A DNA stretch of 64,000 bases from an uncultured Chthoniobacterales bacterium (GTDB lineage Bacteria > Verrucomicrobiota > Verrucomicrobiia > Chthoniobacterales > UBA10450). This document shows, piece after piece, positions 25,441-32,897 of the stretch (its first letter is position 1; every line of letters starts with the position of its first letter). Below the pieces are notes generated by a model, which was not told the DNA's origin, did no database searches, and worked only from the letters and a program-made list of their open reading frames with translations. The DNA is taken from the NCBI GenBank assembly GCA_902805675.1, contig CADCTA010000046.1, forward strand, positions 1 to 64,000. The letters are read 5' to 3'. Position numbers and translations under genes: made by a program.

Positions 25441-26275
25441 CCGCCAGCAGCGCGATCCATTTTCCGCGGCGCCGCACCTCCAGTGTCTGGAACCCGTTTG
25501 CCGTCAGCGCGTCGCTGAGTTCACGCTCCTGTCGGCGCAGCACGCCGGACAGAATCATTCGCCCGTCGGCCGCGAGCCGCCGCGCCCACTTCGGCAATAG
25601 CGACACCAGCAGCTCTGAGTAGAGATTCGCCGCGATCACGTTGAACTTCCCCGGAAGCGGCGCGGCGGCGTCGCCCACGATGAACACAACGCCGCGGATC
25701 TGATTTGCGCGAGCGTTCTGCTTCGCCACCGAGACCGCCAGCGGGTCATTGTCGATTGCAATCACTTCGCGGGCGCCGAAACGCCGTCCAGCAAGCGCGA
25801 GAATGCCGGAGCCCGTTCCGACATCCAGCATCCGCCAGTCTGCCGCGAGCCGGCGCGAGATGCGCTCGAGCATCCTCAACGACATCGCCGTTGTCGCATG
25901 CTCGCCAGTTCCAAACGCTGCACTTGCGGGGATGACAAGCCTCCGTGCCGAGCTGTCGATTGTGGCTACGTCTTCTGCCGCGGCCACCACGACGAGCCGA
26001 GCACCGATCCGCAGCGGCTTCGGAGCTTGCGCCGAGAAATAGCGCGTCTGCCAACCCGACGAAAGCTCGTCGACTGATCCCCCGAACGTCGCCGCAAGCT
26101 CGCGCGCTTCAGCCAGCGTCGCGCAAAATGCCTCCACTTGCAGCCGTTTCGCATGCGGCCGCTCGATCACCGCATAGCTGTCTCGCGTCTTCTCACCGAG
26201 ACGGGTGCTGTTTTGCGCCAGCCAACTCGCGCTCGCGGCCTTTCGCCAGATGCAGTTCCCGCGCGCGCCAGCCAT
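25379..26275 (-). CDS. prmA: ribosomal protein L11 methyltransferase
   Basis: A 298-residue SAM-dependent methyltransferase. The central motif I is MLDVGTGSGILALAGRRFGA (about 147-166), followed by VIAIDNDPLAV, the PrmA-typical FGTGEHATT (about 119-127) and the substrate motif VIAANLYSELL (the family's NxL/xxL region). PrmA trimethylates L11 on lysines and the N-terminus. The last twenty or so residues after GKWIALLA (PAPNHNLNLPRPHSRDED) are not family sequence and are encoded by the AT-rich inverted repeat, so the native protein was probably shorter. It is divergent from the esterase gene. Confidence 0.9.
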   Translation of the reverse strand: MAGARGNCIWRKAASASWLAQNSTRLGEKTRDSYAVIERPHAKRLQVEAFCATLAEARELAATFGGSVDELSSGWQTRYFSAQAPKPLRIGARLVVVAAAEDVATIDSSARRLVIPASAAFGTGEHATTAMSLRMLERISRRLAADWRMLDVGTGSGILALAGRRFGAREVIAIDNDPLAVSVAKQNARANQIRGVVFIVGDAAAPLPGKFNVIAANLYSELLVSLLPKWARRLAADGRMILSGVLRRQERELSDALTANGFQTLEVRRRGKWIALLAAPPAPNHNLNLPRPHSRDED

Positions 26276-26321
26276 CCGTAATCTCTAGCTCGGCGCGCAG
26301 TACCCGGCTAGAACTCACTCC

Positions 26322-26936
26322 ATGAGCCAGCTGAATTTCGTGCACCGCTACGTTCCCGCGGAGGGCGAAAACTCGCGCGTGCTCCTCCTGCTGCACGGCA
26401 CCGGAGGCAACGAAAACGACATGTTGCCGCTCGGCCGCGAGTTCGATCGCACGGCGGCACTGCTCAGCCCGCGCGGCAACGTCTCGGAGAACGGCATGCC
26501 GCGCTTCTTCCGCCGCTTCGCGGAGGGGGTATTCGATGAGGAGGACGTGATCCGCCGCGCTCATGAGCTGGCCGATTTCGTCACCGCCGCAGCGAGCACC
26601 TACAGCTTCCACCCCGCCGACGTCACTGCGATCGGCTACTCAAACGGCGCGAACGTGTCAGCCGCCATGATGTTGCTTCGGCCGGAAGTCCTGAGCAGGG
26701 TGGTGATGTTGCGCGCCATGGTGCCGCTGTCCGATCCAGCGGGAACGGACCTCACCGGAAAACGCGTGCTGATCAGCTCAGGCGCGTCCGATCCGATTGT
26801 GCCCGTCGAGAACGCGCAGCGCCTTGCGGCGCTTCTGGAGCAACGTGGTGCAAACGTGGAGCTCGCCATTCACCAGGCGAGCCATGGGTTAGTGCCCGCT
26901 GATCTCGCTGTGGTGAAGCGCTGGCTCGCCGCGTAA
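26322..26936 (+). CDS. carboxylesterase/phospholipase-like alpha/beta hydrolase
   Basis: A 204-residue serine hydrolase close in length to the YpfH/Est-type carboxylesterase group. The oxyanion region is LLLLHGTGGNENDMLPL (about 22-38), the nucleophile elbow is AIGYSNGANVSAAMM (Ser about 107), the acid is in SSGASDPIVPVENA (Asp about 158) and the catalytic histidine is in HQASHGL (about 189). The predicted protein is cytoplasmic with no signal peptide. The family hydrolyses short-chain esters; the natural substrate is unknown. It is convergent with the LolC/E-type gene across 182 bases, which hold no gene but contain the perfect palindrome GCTGTCTCAGACAGC near 27074. Confidence 0.88.
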   Translation: MSQLNFVHRYVPAEGENSRVLLLLHGTGGNENDMLPLGREFDRTAALLSPRGNVSENGMPRFFRRFAEGVFDEEDVIRRAHELADFVTAAASTYSFHPADVTAIGYSNGANVSAAMMLLRPEVLSRVVMLRAMVPLSDPAGTDLTGKRVLISSGASDPIVPVENAQRLAALLEQRGANVELAIHQASHGLVPADLAVVKRWLAA

Positions 26937-27118
26937 ACCGTCGCGGCACGGCACCGCGATCGCGCCCCTGGTGATCGCAGAGCTGACGCTCGGCGTCAGG
27001 ATTGCGCCGCCATGGCGTATCGCCGCATGCATGCCCGCCTTTCTGGTGGCGGTCGAAACAACGTCGCCACACTGCTGTCTCAGACAGCGTAGCCAGCAAC
27101 TGCCCGATGAAGCTGCAG

Positions 27119-28411
27119 CTACTCGAACCGGAGCGCCTTCACCGGGTCGAGACGCGCGGCGAAGTAGGCCGGGATGGCAGCGAAGACCCAGCAAATCACG
27201 AACGCGCCGATGCAGACGATCGCCACATCACCGGGCACGACCTGCGCCGGAATCTCCGAGAATTGGTAGACCTGCCGCGGGAAGACCTCGATGCCAAACG
27301 TGCTCGCGAGCGCCTGGCTGAACTCGTTCCGATAGCGGATCAGCGTCATGCCCAAACCGAGGCCGGCCAGCGTGCCGAAGACTCCGACCACCATCCCCTG
27401 GCCGAGGAACACCCACACGATCTGCCACACCGTTGCGCCGAGCGCTTTCATGATGCCGATCTCGCGCCGCTTCTGCACCGTGACGGTGATGAGCGTGTTC
27501 ATGATTCCGAACGCCGCCACGATGACGATGAAGAACAGCAGGAAGAACATGACGGTGCGCTCGAGCCGGATCGCTTCGAAATACTGGCTGTTCATATCGA
27601 TCCACGTCTGCGCGTACTCCGGCGGCTTGAGGTAGCGCTCGATCGCGCCTTTCACCCGCTCCGCACTGTAAGGATCAGTCGTCTTGACGATGATCCCGTG
27701 CAGCGAATCCTCGAGACCGTAGAGTTCCTGGCCGACGTGCACCGGCACGAGCAGGAACTCCGAGTCGTGCAGGTAGTGGCCGGTCTCATAGATACCGGTG
27801 ACGGTCAGCTCCTTCGGCAGCACCACTTCGCGCAGCTGATCGACTGCTTCCTTCTCCTGAGCGCCGTCGCGCGTCTCGAGTTTCTTAATGCCGTCGAGAA
27901 TCTGGCTCAGATTGCCCGGCGAATAGACGGTGAGCTTGTCGCCGATGCCGATCTGCAACTTCCGCGCAAGCTCGACGCCTAAGACCGCATGATCGCCGTT
28001 CAGATCCAGCTCGCCGGCTTTGATGAACTTGCGCAGCGGGATGACGTTCTCCTGTTCTTCAGGATCGATGCCGCGCATGATGGGCGCGAGACGGCGACTG
28101 GCGAATTCCACGATCACCGGGCCCTGCACATACGGCGCGGTCGCGACGACGCCTTCCGTGTTGCGCACCTTCACGGTCAGGTCGCGCCAATCCGTCAACA
28201 CAGCCTGCGTCGTGACCGTGATGTGTGCGTCGAAATCGATCACCTTCTGCCGCAGCTCGCGATCGAAGCCCGTCATGACCGAGATGACGAGGATCAGCAC
28301 CGTCACGCCGAGGGTCACGCCGATGATCGAGATCAAGGTGATGATCGAGACGAAGGTGCGCTTCGGCTTCAGATAACGAAGCGCGAGAAATAGGCTGAAG
28401 GGCAGCTTCAA
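27119..28411 (-). CDS. LolC/LolE-family ABC transporter permease
   Basis: A 430-residue inner-membrane permease of the lipoprotein-releasing system type (MacB/FtsX fold). An N-terminal membrane span (TLISIIGVTLGVTVLILVISVMTGF) is followed by a periplasmic MacB_PCD domain (about 45-260), then three spans of the FtsX domain, including RREIGIMKALGATVWQIVWVFLGQG and the C-terminal SRLDPVKALR-like ending. LolCDE extracts lipoproteins from the inner membrane for transfer to LolA. No lolD ATPase gene is adjacent. I chose TTG 28411 because it yields KLPFSLFLALRYLKPKRTF, the normal family start; the frame is open to 28492, but that stretch overlaps a family A repeat. Confidence 0.88.
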   Translation of the reverse strand: MKLPFSLFLALRYLKPKRTFVSIITLISIIGVTLGVTVLILVISVMTGFDRELRQKVIDFDAHITVTTQAVLTDWRDLTVKVRNTEGVVATAPYVQGPVIVEFASRRLAPIMRGIDPEEQENVIPLRKFIKAGELDLNGDHAVLGVELARKLQIGIGDKLTVYSPGNLSQILDGIKKLETRDGAQEKEAVDQLREVVLPKELTVTGIYETGHYLHDSEFLLVPVHVGQELYGLEDSLHGIIVKTTDPYSAERVKGAIERYLKPPEYAQTWIDMNSQYFEAIRLERTVMFFLLFFIVIVAAFGIMNTLITVTVQKRREIGIMKALGATVWQIVWVFLGQGMVVGVFGTLAGLGLGMTLIRYRNEFSQALASTFGIEVFPRQVYQFSEIPAQVVPGDVAIVCIGAFVICWVFAAIPAYFAARLDPVKALRFE

Positions 28412-28484
28412 AGCGCGGTTACGGTCGGCAGAAACGCTGGTCACGCCAGCGGGAAAGCTCTCGTGTGGTGCCCGCCCGAAACGC

Positions 28485-28664
28485 GCGGTCATCCTGAGCC
28501 GCGCAGACGGCGAAGGACCTCACGCTCGAAGTGACGATGCTGCCTACCAAGCGGTGCGGAGGCGAAGCGCTGATACCGAAGGGTGCTGGCGCATCGACGG
28601 ACCTCGCTTCATCCTCGACATCGCGTGAGGTCCTTCGCCGTCTGCGCGGCTCAGGATGACAGCG
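28485..28664. repeat. family A palindromic element, copy 5
   Basis: The left arm is GCGGTCATCCTGAGCCGCGC with GACGGCGAAGGACCTCACGC; the right arm starts GCGTGAGGTCCTTCGCCG and ends in GGCTCAGGATGACAGCG. It lies between two minus-strand genes and supplies a false ATG for the downstream permease. Confidence 0.93.
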
Positions 28665-28681
28665 CGATGCGCGTGCGATGC

Positions 28682-29059
28682 TTAGCTCTGAATGGCGTGC
28701 GCTTTCAGCTCTTCGAGCGAGACGAACTCCAGCGCTGAGGAGTGCGTCGCCTCGAGATCGACTTTGCCCGGCAAACCGCGTTTCAGCGCCGCCTGCCAGC
28801 GAGTGACGCAGACGCACCAGCGATCGCCCGGCTTCAGCCCGGGAAAACCATACTCGGGGCGCGGCGTGATCAGGTCGTTGCCATCGATCATCGAGAAATC
28901 GAGGAAGTCCTGATCCACCTGCACACATACCGTGTGCAACCCGCGATCCTCCGGGCCAGTGCGACAATAGCCGTCGCGGTAGAACCCCGTCAGCGGATCG
29001 CGGCAGCAGCATTGCAGGTCGGAGCCCAGCACGTTTGTCGGCATGCCGCGAACCTTCAC
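28682..29059 (-). CDS. DUF2237 family protein
   Basis: A 125-residue cytoplasmic protein that matches DUF2237 over its full length: NVLGSDLQCCCRDPLTGFYR, RDGYCRTGPEDRGLHTVC, VDQDFLDFSMIDGNDLITP, PRPEYGFPGLKPGDRWCVC and RWQAAL near the C-terminus. The conserved cysteines (CCC, YC, TVC, WCVC) suggest metal or thiol chemistry, but no function is established for the family. Five residues upstream of the second Met leave a choice of start. It is divergent from the 2H phosphoesterase gene. Confidence 0.88.
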   Translation of the reverse strand: MKVRGMPTNVLGSDLQCCCRDPLTGFYRDGYCRTGPEDRGLHTVCVQVDQDFLDFSMIDGNDLITPRPEYGFPGLKPGDRWCVCVTRWQAALKRGLPGKVDLEATHSSALEFVSLEELKAHAIQS

Positions 29060-29120
29060 TGCGTGACCGCACTGCGCATCTCAAAAGAGCGATGCACCGC
29101 CGCGATGCGAATAACCGTTA

Positions 29121-29660
29121 ATGGAGCAGCGGAAAGAAAAGGTCGCCTTCTGGTTGATGCCAGCAGCCGATGCTCGCGCGGTCTTCGCATCGCTGGTCAA
29201 CGATCTTGCGAAGCGTCTCCACGCACCGGTCTTCGAGCCGCACGTGACGCTGCAAGGCGCTGAACTTGAGGAGCGGCGGGCGATCGAGGTGCTCAACGAC
29301 GCCGGCGCAACGAGTGCGCCATTGCAGCTGCAAGTGGCCGCGGTCCAGTCCTCCGAGAAATACACGAAGACGCTTTACGTCCAGTTCGCGCGCTCCGAAG
29401 AAGCCGCGGGGCTGAGCAATGCAATCACGCGTGCGGTCGGCGACAACGGCTACAATTTCGATCCGCATCTCAGCTTGCTCTACAAGACGCTGCCTGAAGC
29501 CGTAAAACTGGAACTCGCGCGCGAGACGAAGATTCCGCTCCAGCAGGTGAGCTTCGACGCCTTGCAGCTGGTCAGCATCCCGCGCACGATCGAATGCGCG
29601 GGGGATGTGCGCGCCTGGCGCACCATCGCGGAGTGCCGCCTCACCCCAACATCGAAATGA
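29121..29660 (+). CDS. 2H phosphoesterase (cyclic phosphodiesterase/2'-5' RNA ligase-like)
   Basis: A 179-residue protein with the two catalytic H-x-[T/S] motifs of the 2H superfamily: PHVTLQ (about residues 40-45) and PHLSLLYK (about 114-121). The N-terminal KVAFWLMPA is close to plant-type cyclic phosphodiesterases. The family hydrolyses or forms 2',5' linkages and opens cyclic phosphates, acting on tRNA fragments or ADP-ribose 1'',2''-cyclic phosphate. Its TGA overlaps the rtcB ATG (ATGA), so the two are translationally coupled and probably cooperate in RNA end processing. A second 2H protein of the ThpR subgroup lies at 45445-45990. Confidence 0.85.
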   Translation: MEQRKEKVAFWLMPAADARAVFASLVNDLAKRLHAPVFEPHVTLQGAELEERRAIEVLNDAGATSAPLQLQVAAVQSSEKYTKTLYVQFARSEEAAGLSNAITRAVGDNGYNFDPHLSLLYKTLPEAVKLELARETKIPLQQVSFDALQLVSIPRTIECAGDVRAWRTIAECRLTPTSK

Positions 29661-30826
29661 ATACGAAAATCTTCGGACAACACGACGAAGCGACGATCAG
29701 GCAGATCGAGACGTGCGTCGCCGCAGGTGGCGCGCGCGGCGTTCTCTGCGCAGATGGCCACAAAGGCTACGCGCAGCCGATCGGCGGGGTCGTTGCTTAC
29801 AAAGACAAGATCTCGTTCTCTGGCGTCGGATTCGACATAGCGTGCGGCAATCTCGCGATCCGGACGGACGTCACGCGCGATCAGGTTGCACCCGCGATGG
29901 GGGCGATCATGGATGAAGTCGTCAGCGACATCTCTTTCGGTGTGGGCCGCACGAGCAAGACGCGGATCGATCACGAGCTGTTCGAGGATGAGACGTGGAA
30001 GCTGAAGCCGCTGCGCGAGCTCAAGAAAATGGCGGCGGAACAGCTCGGCACCGTCGGCAGCGGCAATCACTACGTCGATATTTTCGCCGACGAGCAGGAT
30101 CGCATCTGGGTCGGGGTACACTTCGGTTCACGCGGACTTGGCCACAGGACGGCGACGCATTTCCTGCGAGCGGCCGGCGGGAAAGACGGGATGGATGTGC
30201 CTCCGACGGTGGTCGAGGAGCGATCGGAGCTGGGGCAGGATTACATCGCCGCGATGAAGCTCGCGGGGCGCTACGCCTACGCCGGGCGTGAAGCCGTCGC
30301 GCGGCACGTCGTCCGCGGGATTCTCGGCGCGCGCGCGCTCGAGGAGGTGCACAACCATCACAACTTCGCGTGGCGTGAGGAGCACGAGGGCGAGGAGTAT
30401 TGGGTCGTGCGTAAAGGAGCGACGCCTGCATTTCCAGGCCAGAAAGGGTTCATCGGCGGGAGCATGGGGGACGACGCGGTGATCATCGAAGGCGTCGATT
30501 CACCGACTGCGCGGGAGGCGCTCTTCTCCACCGTGCACGGGGCCGGTCGCGTGATGTCACGCACGGCTGCGAAAGGAAAATTCCAGAAGGTCGGCGGCAA
30601 GCGCGTGCGCATGGAAGGTTTGGTGCGGCACGACGAGATGGTGAAGTGGCTCGAGGAGAAACAGGTTGTGCTGCGTGGCGGCGATCTCGACGAAGCACCG
30701 CAGGCTTATCGTCGGCTGCCGGAAGTGCTCGACGCGCACGAGGGAACGATCCGGATTTTGCACACCTTGCGCCCGCTCGGCGTCGCGATGGCCGGCAAGG
30801 ACATCGTCGATCCGTATAAGGACTGA
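29657..30826 (+). CDS. rtcB: RtcB-family RNA ligase
   Basis: A 389-residue GTP-dependent ligase joining RNA 2',3'-cyclic phosphate or 3'-phosphate ends to 5'-OH ends. All metal and guanylylation residues known from the family are visible: GVGFDIACG (Asp60, Cys63), GSGNHYVD (Asn137, His138), VHFGSRGLGH (His155), VHNHHNF (His232-His235) and the GMP-accepting histidine in TVHGAGRVMSR (His294). It is shorter than the roughly 480-residue archaeal-type enzyme and matches the compact bacterial RtcB subgroup. The frame is open upstream, but ATG 29657 is the start because it overlaps the stop of the 2H phosphoesterase gene. Confidence 0.95.
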   Translation: MNTKIFGQHDEATIRQIETCVAAGGARGVLCADGHKGYAQPIGGVVAYKDKISFSGVGFDIACGNLAIRTDVTRDQVAPAMGAIMDEVVSDISFGVGRTSKTRIDHELFEDETWKLKPLRELKKMAAEQLGTVGSGNHYVDIFADEQDRIWVGVHFGSRGLGHRTATHFLRAAGGKDGMDVPPTVVEERSELGQDYIAAMKLAGRYAYAGREAVARHVVRGILGARALEEVHNHHNFAWREEHEGEEYWVVRKGATPAFPGQKGFIGGSMGDDAVIIEGVDSPTAREALFSTVHGAGRVMSRTAAKGKFQKVGGKRVRMEGLVRHDEMVKWLEEKQVVLRGGDLDEAPQAYRRLPEVLDAHEGTIRILHTLRPLGVAMAGKDIVDPYKD

Positions 30827-30858
30827 CGCTCTTCTCGACGCGCGGTTCCAATTAGCGC

Positions 30859-30957
30859 GTCATGTCGAGCGAAGCCGAGACATCCCGTGACGCGAGCTGT
30901 CCGTGGCGCGAGCTGTGGGTAATGCCGCGGGATTCCTCGGCTTCGCTCGGAATGACG
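30859..30957. repeat. family B palindromic element, copy 4
   Basis: The left arm is GTCATGTCGAGCGAAGCCGA with GACATCCCGTGACGCGAGC; the right arm begins GCCGCGGGATTCCTCGGC and ends in GCTCGGAATGAC. It fills the gap between the convergent rtcB and metallophosphoesterase genes. Confidence 0.88.
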
Positions 30958-30968
30958 GCGTGTTCGAG

Positions 30969-31703
30969 CTAGATCTCGAACAAACGGAACGGCTGCTTAT
31001 CCGGCGCTTGCTTCTGCAGCAGCGGAGCGGCCACGTTGAAGACCGGCACGTTCGTCGCGGTCGCGCCTTCTGCCGTTCCGTTGTGGGCATGCCCATGGAA
31101 ACACGCGCTGACGCGGAACCGGTTGATCGGTTCTTCCAGTCGGGTCGAGCCGAGGAACGGAAAGATCTCCGGCGGCTCGCCTTCCACTGTGGCGCGCACC
31201 GGCGCGTAATGCAGCAGCACGATGCGCCGCTCGGTTTGTAACTTCGTCAGCGCCTGCTCCAGCCGCAGCGCCTGGTCGATCGCTTCCTGCACGAACGTTT
31301 TGATCAGCGGCTCGCCCCACGCGTTCAGCATTCGCCGGCCGAAGCCACCGCCGAATCCGCACACACCAGCGAAACCGACGCCCTCAATCTCGACCGCTTC
31401 GCCATCCAGCATCTCGACGCCTGCTTCTTCCATTACCTTGATCACGGCTTCGGGATGCGCCGATTCGAAGTCGTGATTCCCGAGCACCGCGATCACCGGA
31501 ATGCGCAGATACGAGCGAATGTCGGCCGCCAGCAGCTCCGCTTCTTCCGCTAACCCGTAGTCCGTCAGGTCGCCGCACATCAGCAGCACGTCCGCTTCGC
31601 GTGACGCGGTCGCGAAGAGATCCTGCATCTTGCCCTTCGAGTGTTTGCCGTAGTGGACATCAGCCGTCGCTGCGATCCGCATCTTCTTGCCGTCTTTGGC
31701 CAT
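30969..31703 (-). CDS. calcineurin-like metallophosphoesterase
   Basis: A 244-residue dinuclear-metal phosphoesterase. The metal motifs appear in order: IAATADVHYGKH (DxH), VLLMCGDLTDYG (GDxxD), VIAVLGNHDFES (GNHD/E), LLHYAPVR (the first His) and ACFHGHAHNG (GHxH). The family includes cyclic nucleotide phosphodiesterases, Ser/Thr phosphatases and nucleases; the sequence gives no clear subgroup. It has no signal peptide. It is convergent with rtcB, and its start is followed upstream by a triplicated family B repeat. Confidence 0.88.
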   Translation of the reverse strand: MAKDGKKMRIAATADVHYGKHSKGKMQDLFATASREADVLLMCGDLTDYGLAEEAELLAADIRSYLRIPVIAVLGNHDFESAHPEAVIKVMEEAGVEMLDGEAVEIEGVGFAGVCGFGGGFGRRMLNAWGEPLIKTFVQEAIDQALRLEQALTKLQTERRIVLLHYAPVRATVEGEPPEIFPFLGSTRLEEPINRFRVSACFHGHAHNGTAEGATATNVPVFNVAAPLLQKQAPDKQPFRLFEI

Positions 31704-31744
31704 GAACTAGGAAACGGTTTGCCGCGTCGCACCGGACGCGTTCG

Positions 31745-31935
31745 CGTCATCCCGACCGCAGTGGAGGGATCCCGTGGCTGAACTCACCGGTATCGCCACG
31801 GGATCCCTCGACTGCGCTCGGGATGACTGCGTGAATACACGCCGGGATCCCTCGACTGCGCTCGGGATGACTGCGTGAATACACGCCACGGGATCCCTCG
31901 ACCTTCGCTCGGGATGACTCCGTGAATACACGCGG
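31745..31935. repeat. family B element with triplicated right arm, copy 5
   Basis: The left arm is GTCATCCCGACCGCAGTGGA with GGGATCCCGTGGC. The right arm GGGATCCCTCGACTGCGCTC with GGGATGACTGCGTGAATACACGC follows, and this right-arm unit of about 43-47 bases repeats three times in tandem, the last copy with CTTCGC in place of TGCGC. It occupies the divergent gap between the metallophosphoesterase and nucleotidyltransferase genes. Confidence 0.9.
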
Positions 31936-31962
31936 AGCACGGAAGCGCCGCGTTTGTTTGTC

Positions 31963-32766
31963 GTGAGTACCACCGCAGCCTTGCCGCCCGAAACCGAACG
32001 CTTTTACCGCGAGTCGATGCGGACGTTGGCCGAAGCGGGAATCCCGTTCATGGTCGGCGGCGCTTATGCATTTGGCGTCTTCACCGGCATCTCGCGGCAC
32101 ACAAAGGATCTCGACGTTTTCCTGCGGCCGGCTGACGTCGAGCGCGCGCTGGATCGCTTCCGCGCGGACGGCTTCGAAGCGGAGCTGACGTTCCCGCATT
32201 GGCTGGCCAAAGTTTACTGCGGCGACGATTGCCTCGACCTGATCTTCCGCGCAGGGAATGGCCTCTGCGAAGTGGACGATTCCTGGTTCGAGCGCGCGCG
32301 CGAAGACGACGTGCTCGGTGAGCGCGCCTTGCTCACGGCGCCGGAAGAGATGCTGTGGATGAAGGCCTACATCATGGAGCGCGAGCGCTTCGATGGAGCG
32401 GATGTCGCGCACCTGATCCACAGCTGCGCCGAGCGGCTCGACTGGGCGCACCTCGCGCGGCGTTTCGGAAGTCATTGGCGCGTGTTGTTGAGCCATCTCG
32501 TTTTGTTTGGCTTCATCTATCCGTCCGAGCGGAATCGCATTCCTTCGTCGCTCATGAGCGACTTGCTGCAGCGCACGCAGGAAGAGCTCAGCGCGACGTC
32601 GGGCGATCGTGTCTGCCGCGGCACGCTGATCTCGCGCGCGCAATATCTGCCGGACGTGCACGAACGCGGTTATCGCGACGGCCGGCTCACCTCCGGTTCG
32701 CACATGACTGAGGCGGATATCGAGAGCTGGACGGCGGCGATCGACGAGAAGGATCGCCCGCAGTAG
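31963..32766 (+). CDS. nucleotidyltransferase family protein
   Basis: A 267-residue protein. The N-terminal part has a nucleotidyltransferase-fold active site: FMVGGAYAFGVFTGISRHTKDLDVFL, in which the GG and D-x-D (DLDVF) residues bind the nucleotide triphosphate and metal; a further acidic site is in DDCLDLIFRA (about 93-102). The rest is helical. The sequence resembles AbiEii/MinT-type and aminoglycoside adenylyltransferase-like domains, but no antitoxin-like gene is beside it, so I do not call a toxin-antitoxin pair. GTG 31963 is the chosen start; TTG 31954 in the same frame is possible. Confidence 0.7.
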   Translation: MSTTAALPPETERFYRESMRTLAEAGIPFMVGGAYAFGVFTGISRHTKDLDVFLRPADVERALDRFRADGFEAELTFPHWLAKVYCGDDCLDLIFRAGNGLCEVDDSWFERAREDDVLGERALLTAPEEMLWMKAYIMERERFDGADVAHLIHSCAERLDWAHLARRFGSHWRVLLSHLVLFGFIYPSERNRIPSSLMSDLLQRTQEELSATSGDRVCRGTLISRAQYLPDVHERGYRDGRLTSGSHMTEADIESWTAAIDEKDRPQ

Positions 32767-32897
32767 GCGCGTTGTAGCGTGCGCTCTCCTCAACGCAGGG
32801 CTCTGCGCGTGGCCGCACTCTGGGTCTTCGCTGAGGACAGCGGACGCTGCGACCGCCTCGGTTGAGTCGGTGCACCGGAAGGCTGACACTCTCTCGC

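Noticed and set aside
25310..25600. Plus-strand reading frame with a very hydrophobic stretch (LLLIILILLLILVP) that looks like a small membrane protein
   Set aside because: The hydrophobic run is the translation of an AT-rich inverted repeat, and most of the frame is antisense to prmA.
28412..28492. Longer start for the LolC/E-like permease at ATG 28492
   Set aside because: That ATG lies in a family A repeat; TTG 28411 gives the family-typical KLPFSLFLALRYL.
31963..32766. Toxin of an AbiE-type toxin-antitoxin system
   Set aside because: The nucleotidyltransferase motif fits, but no antitoxin-like gene is next to it, and the flanks are an unrelated phosphoesterase and an Hsp70.
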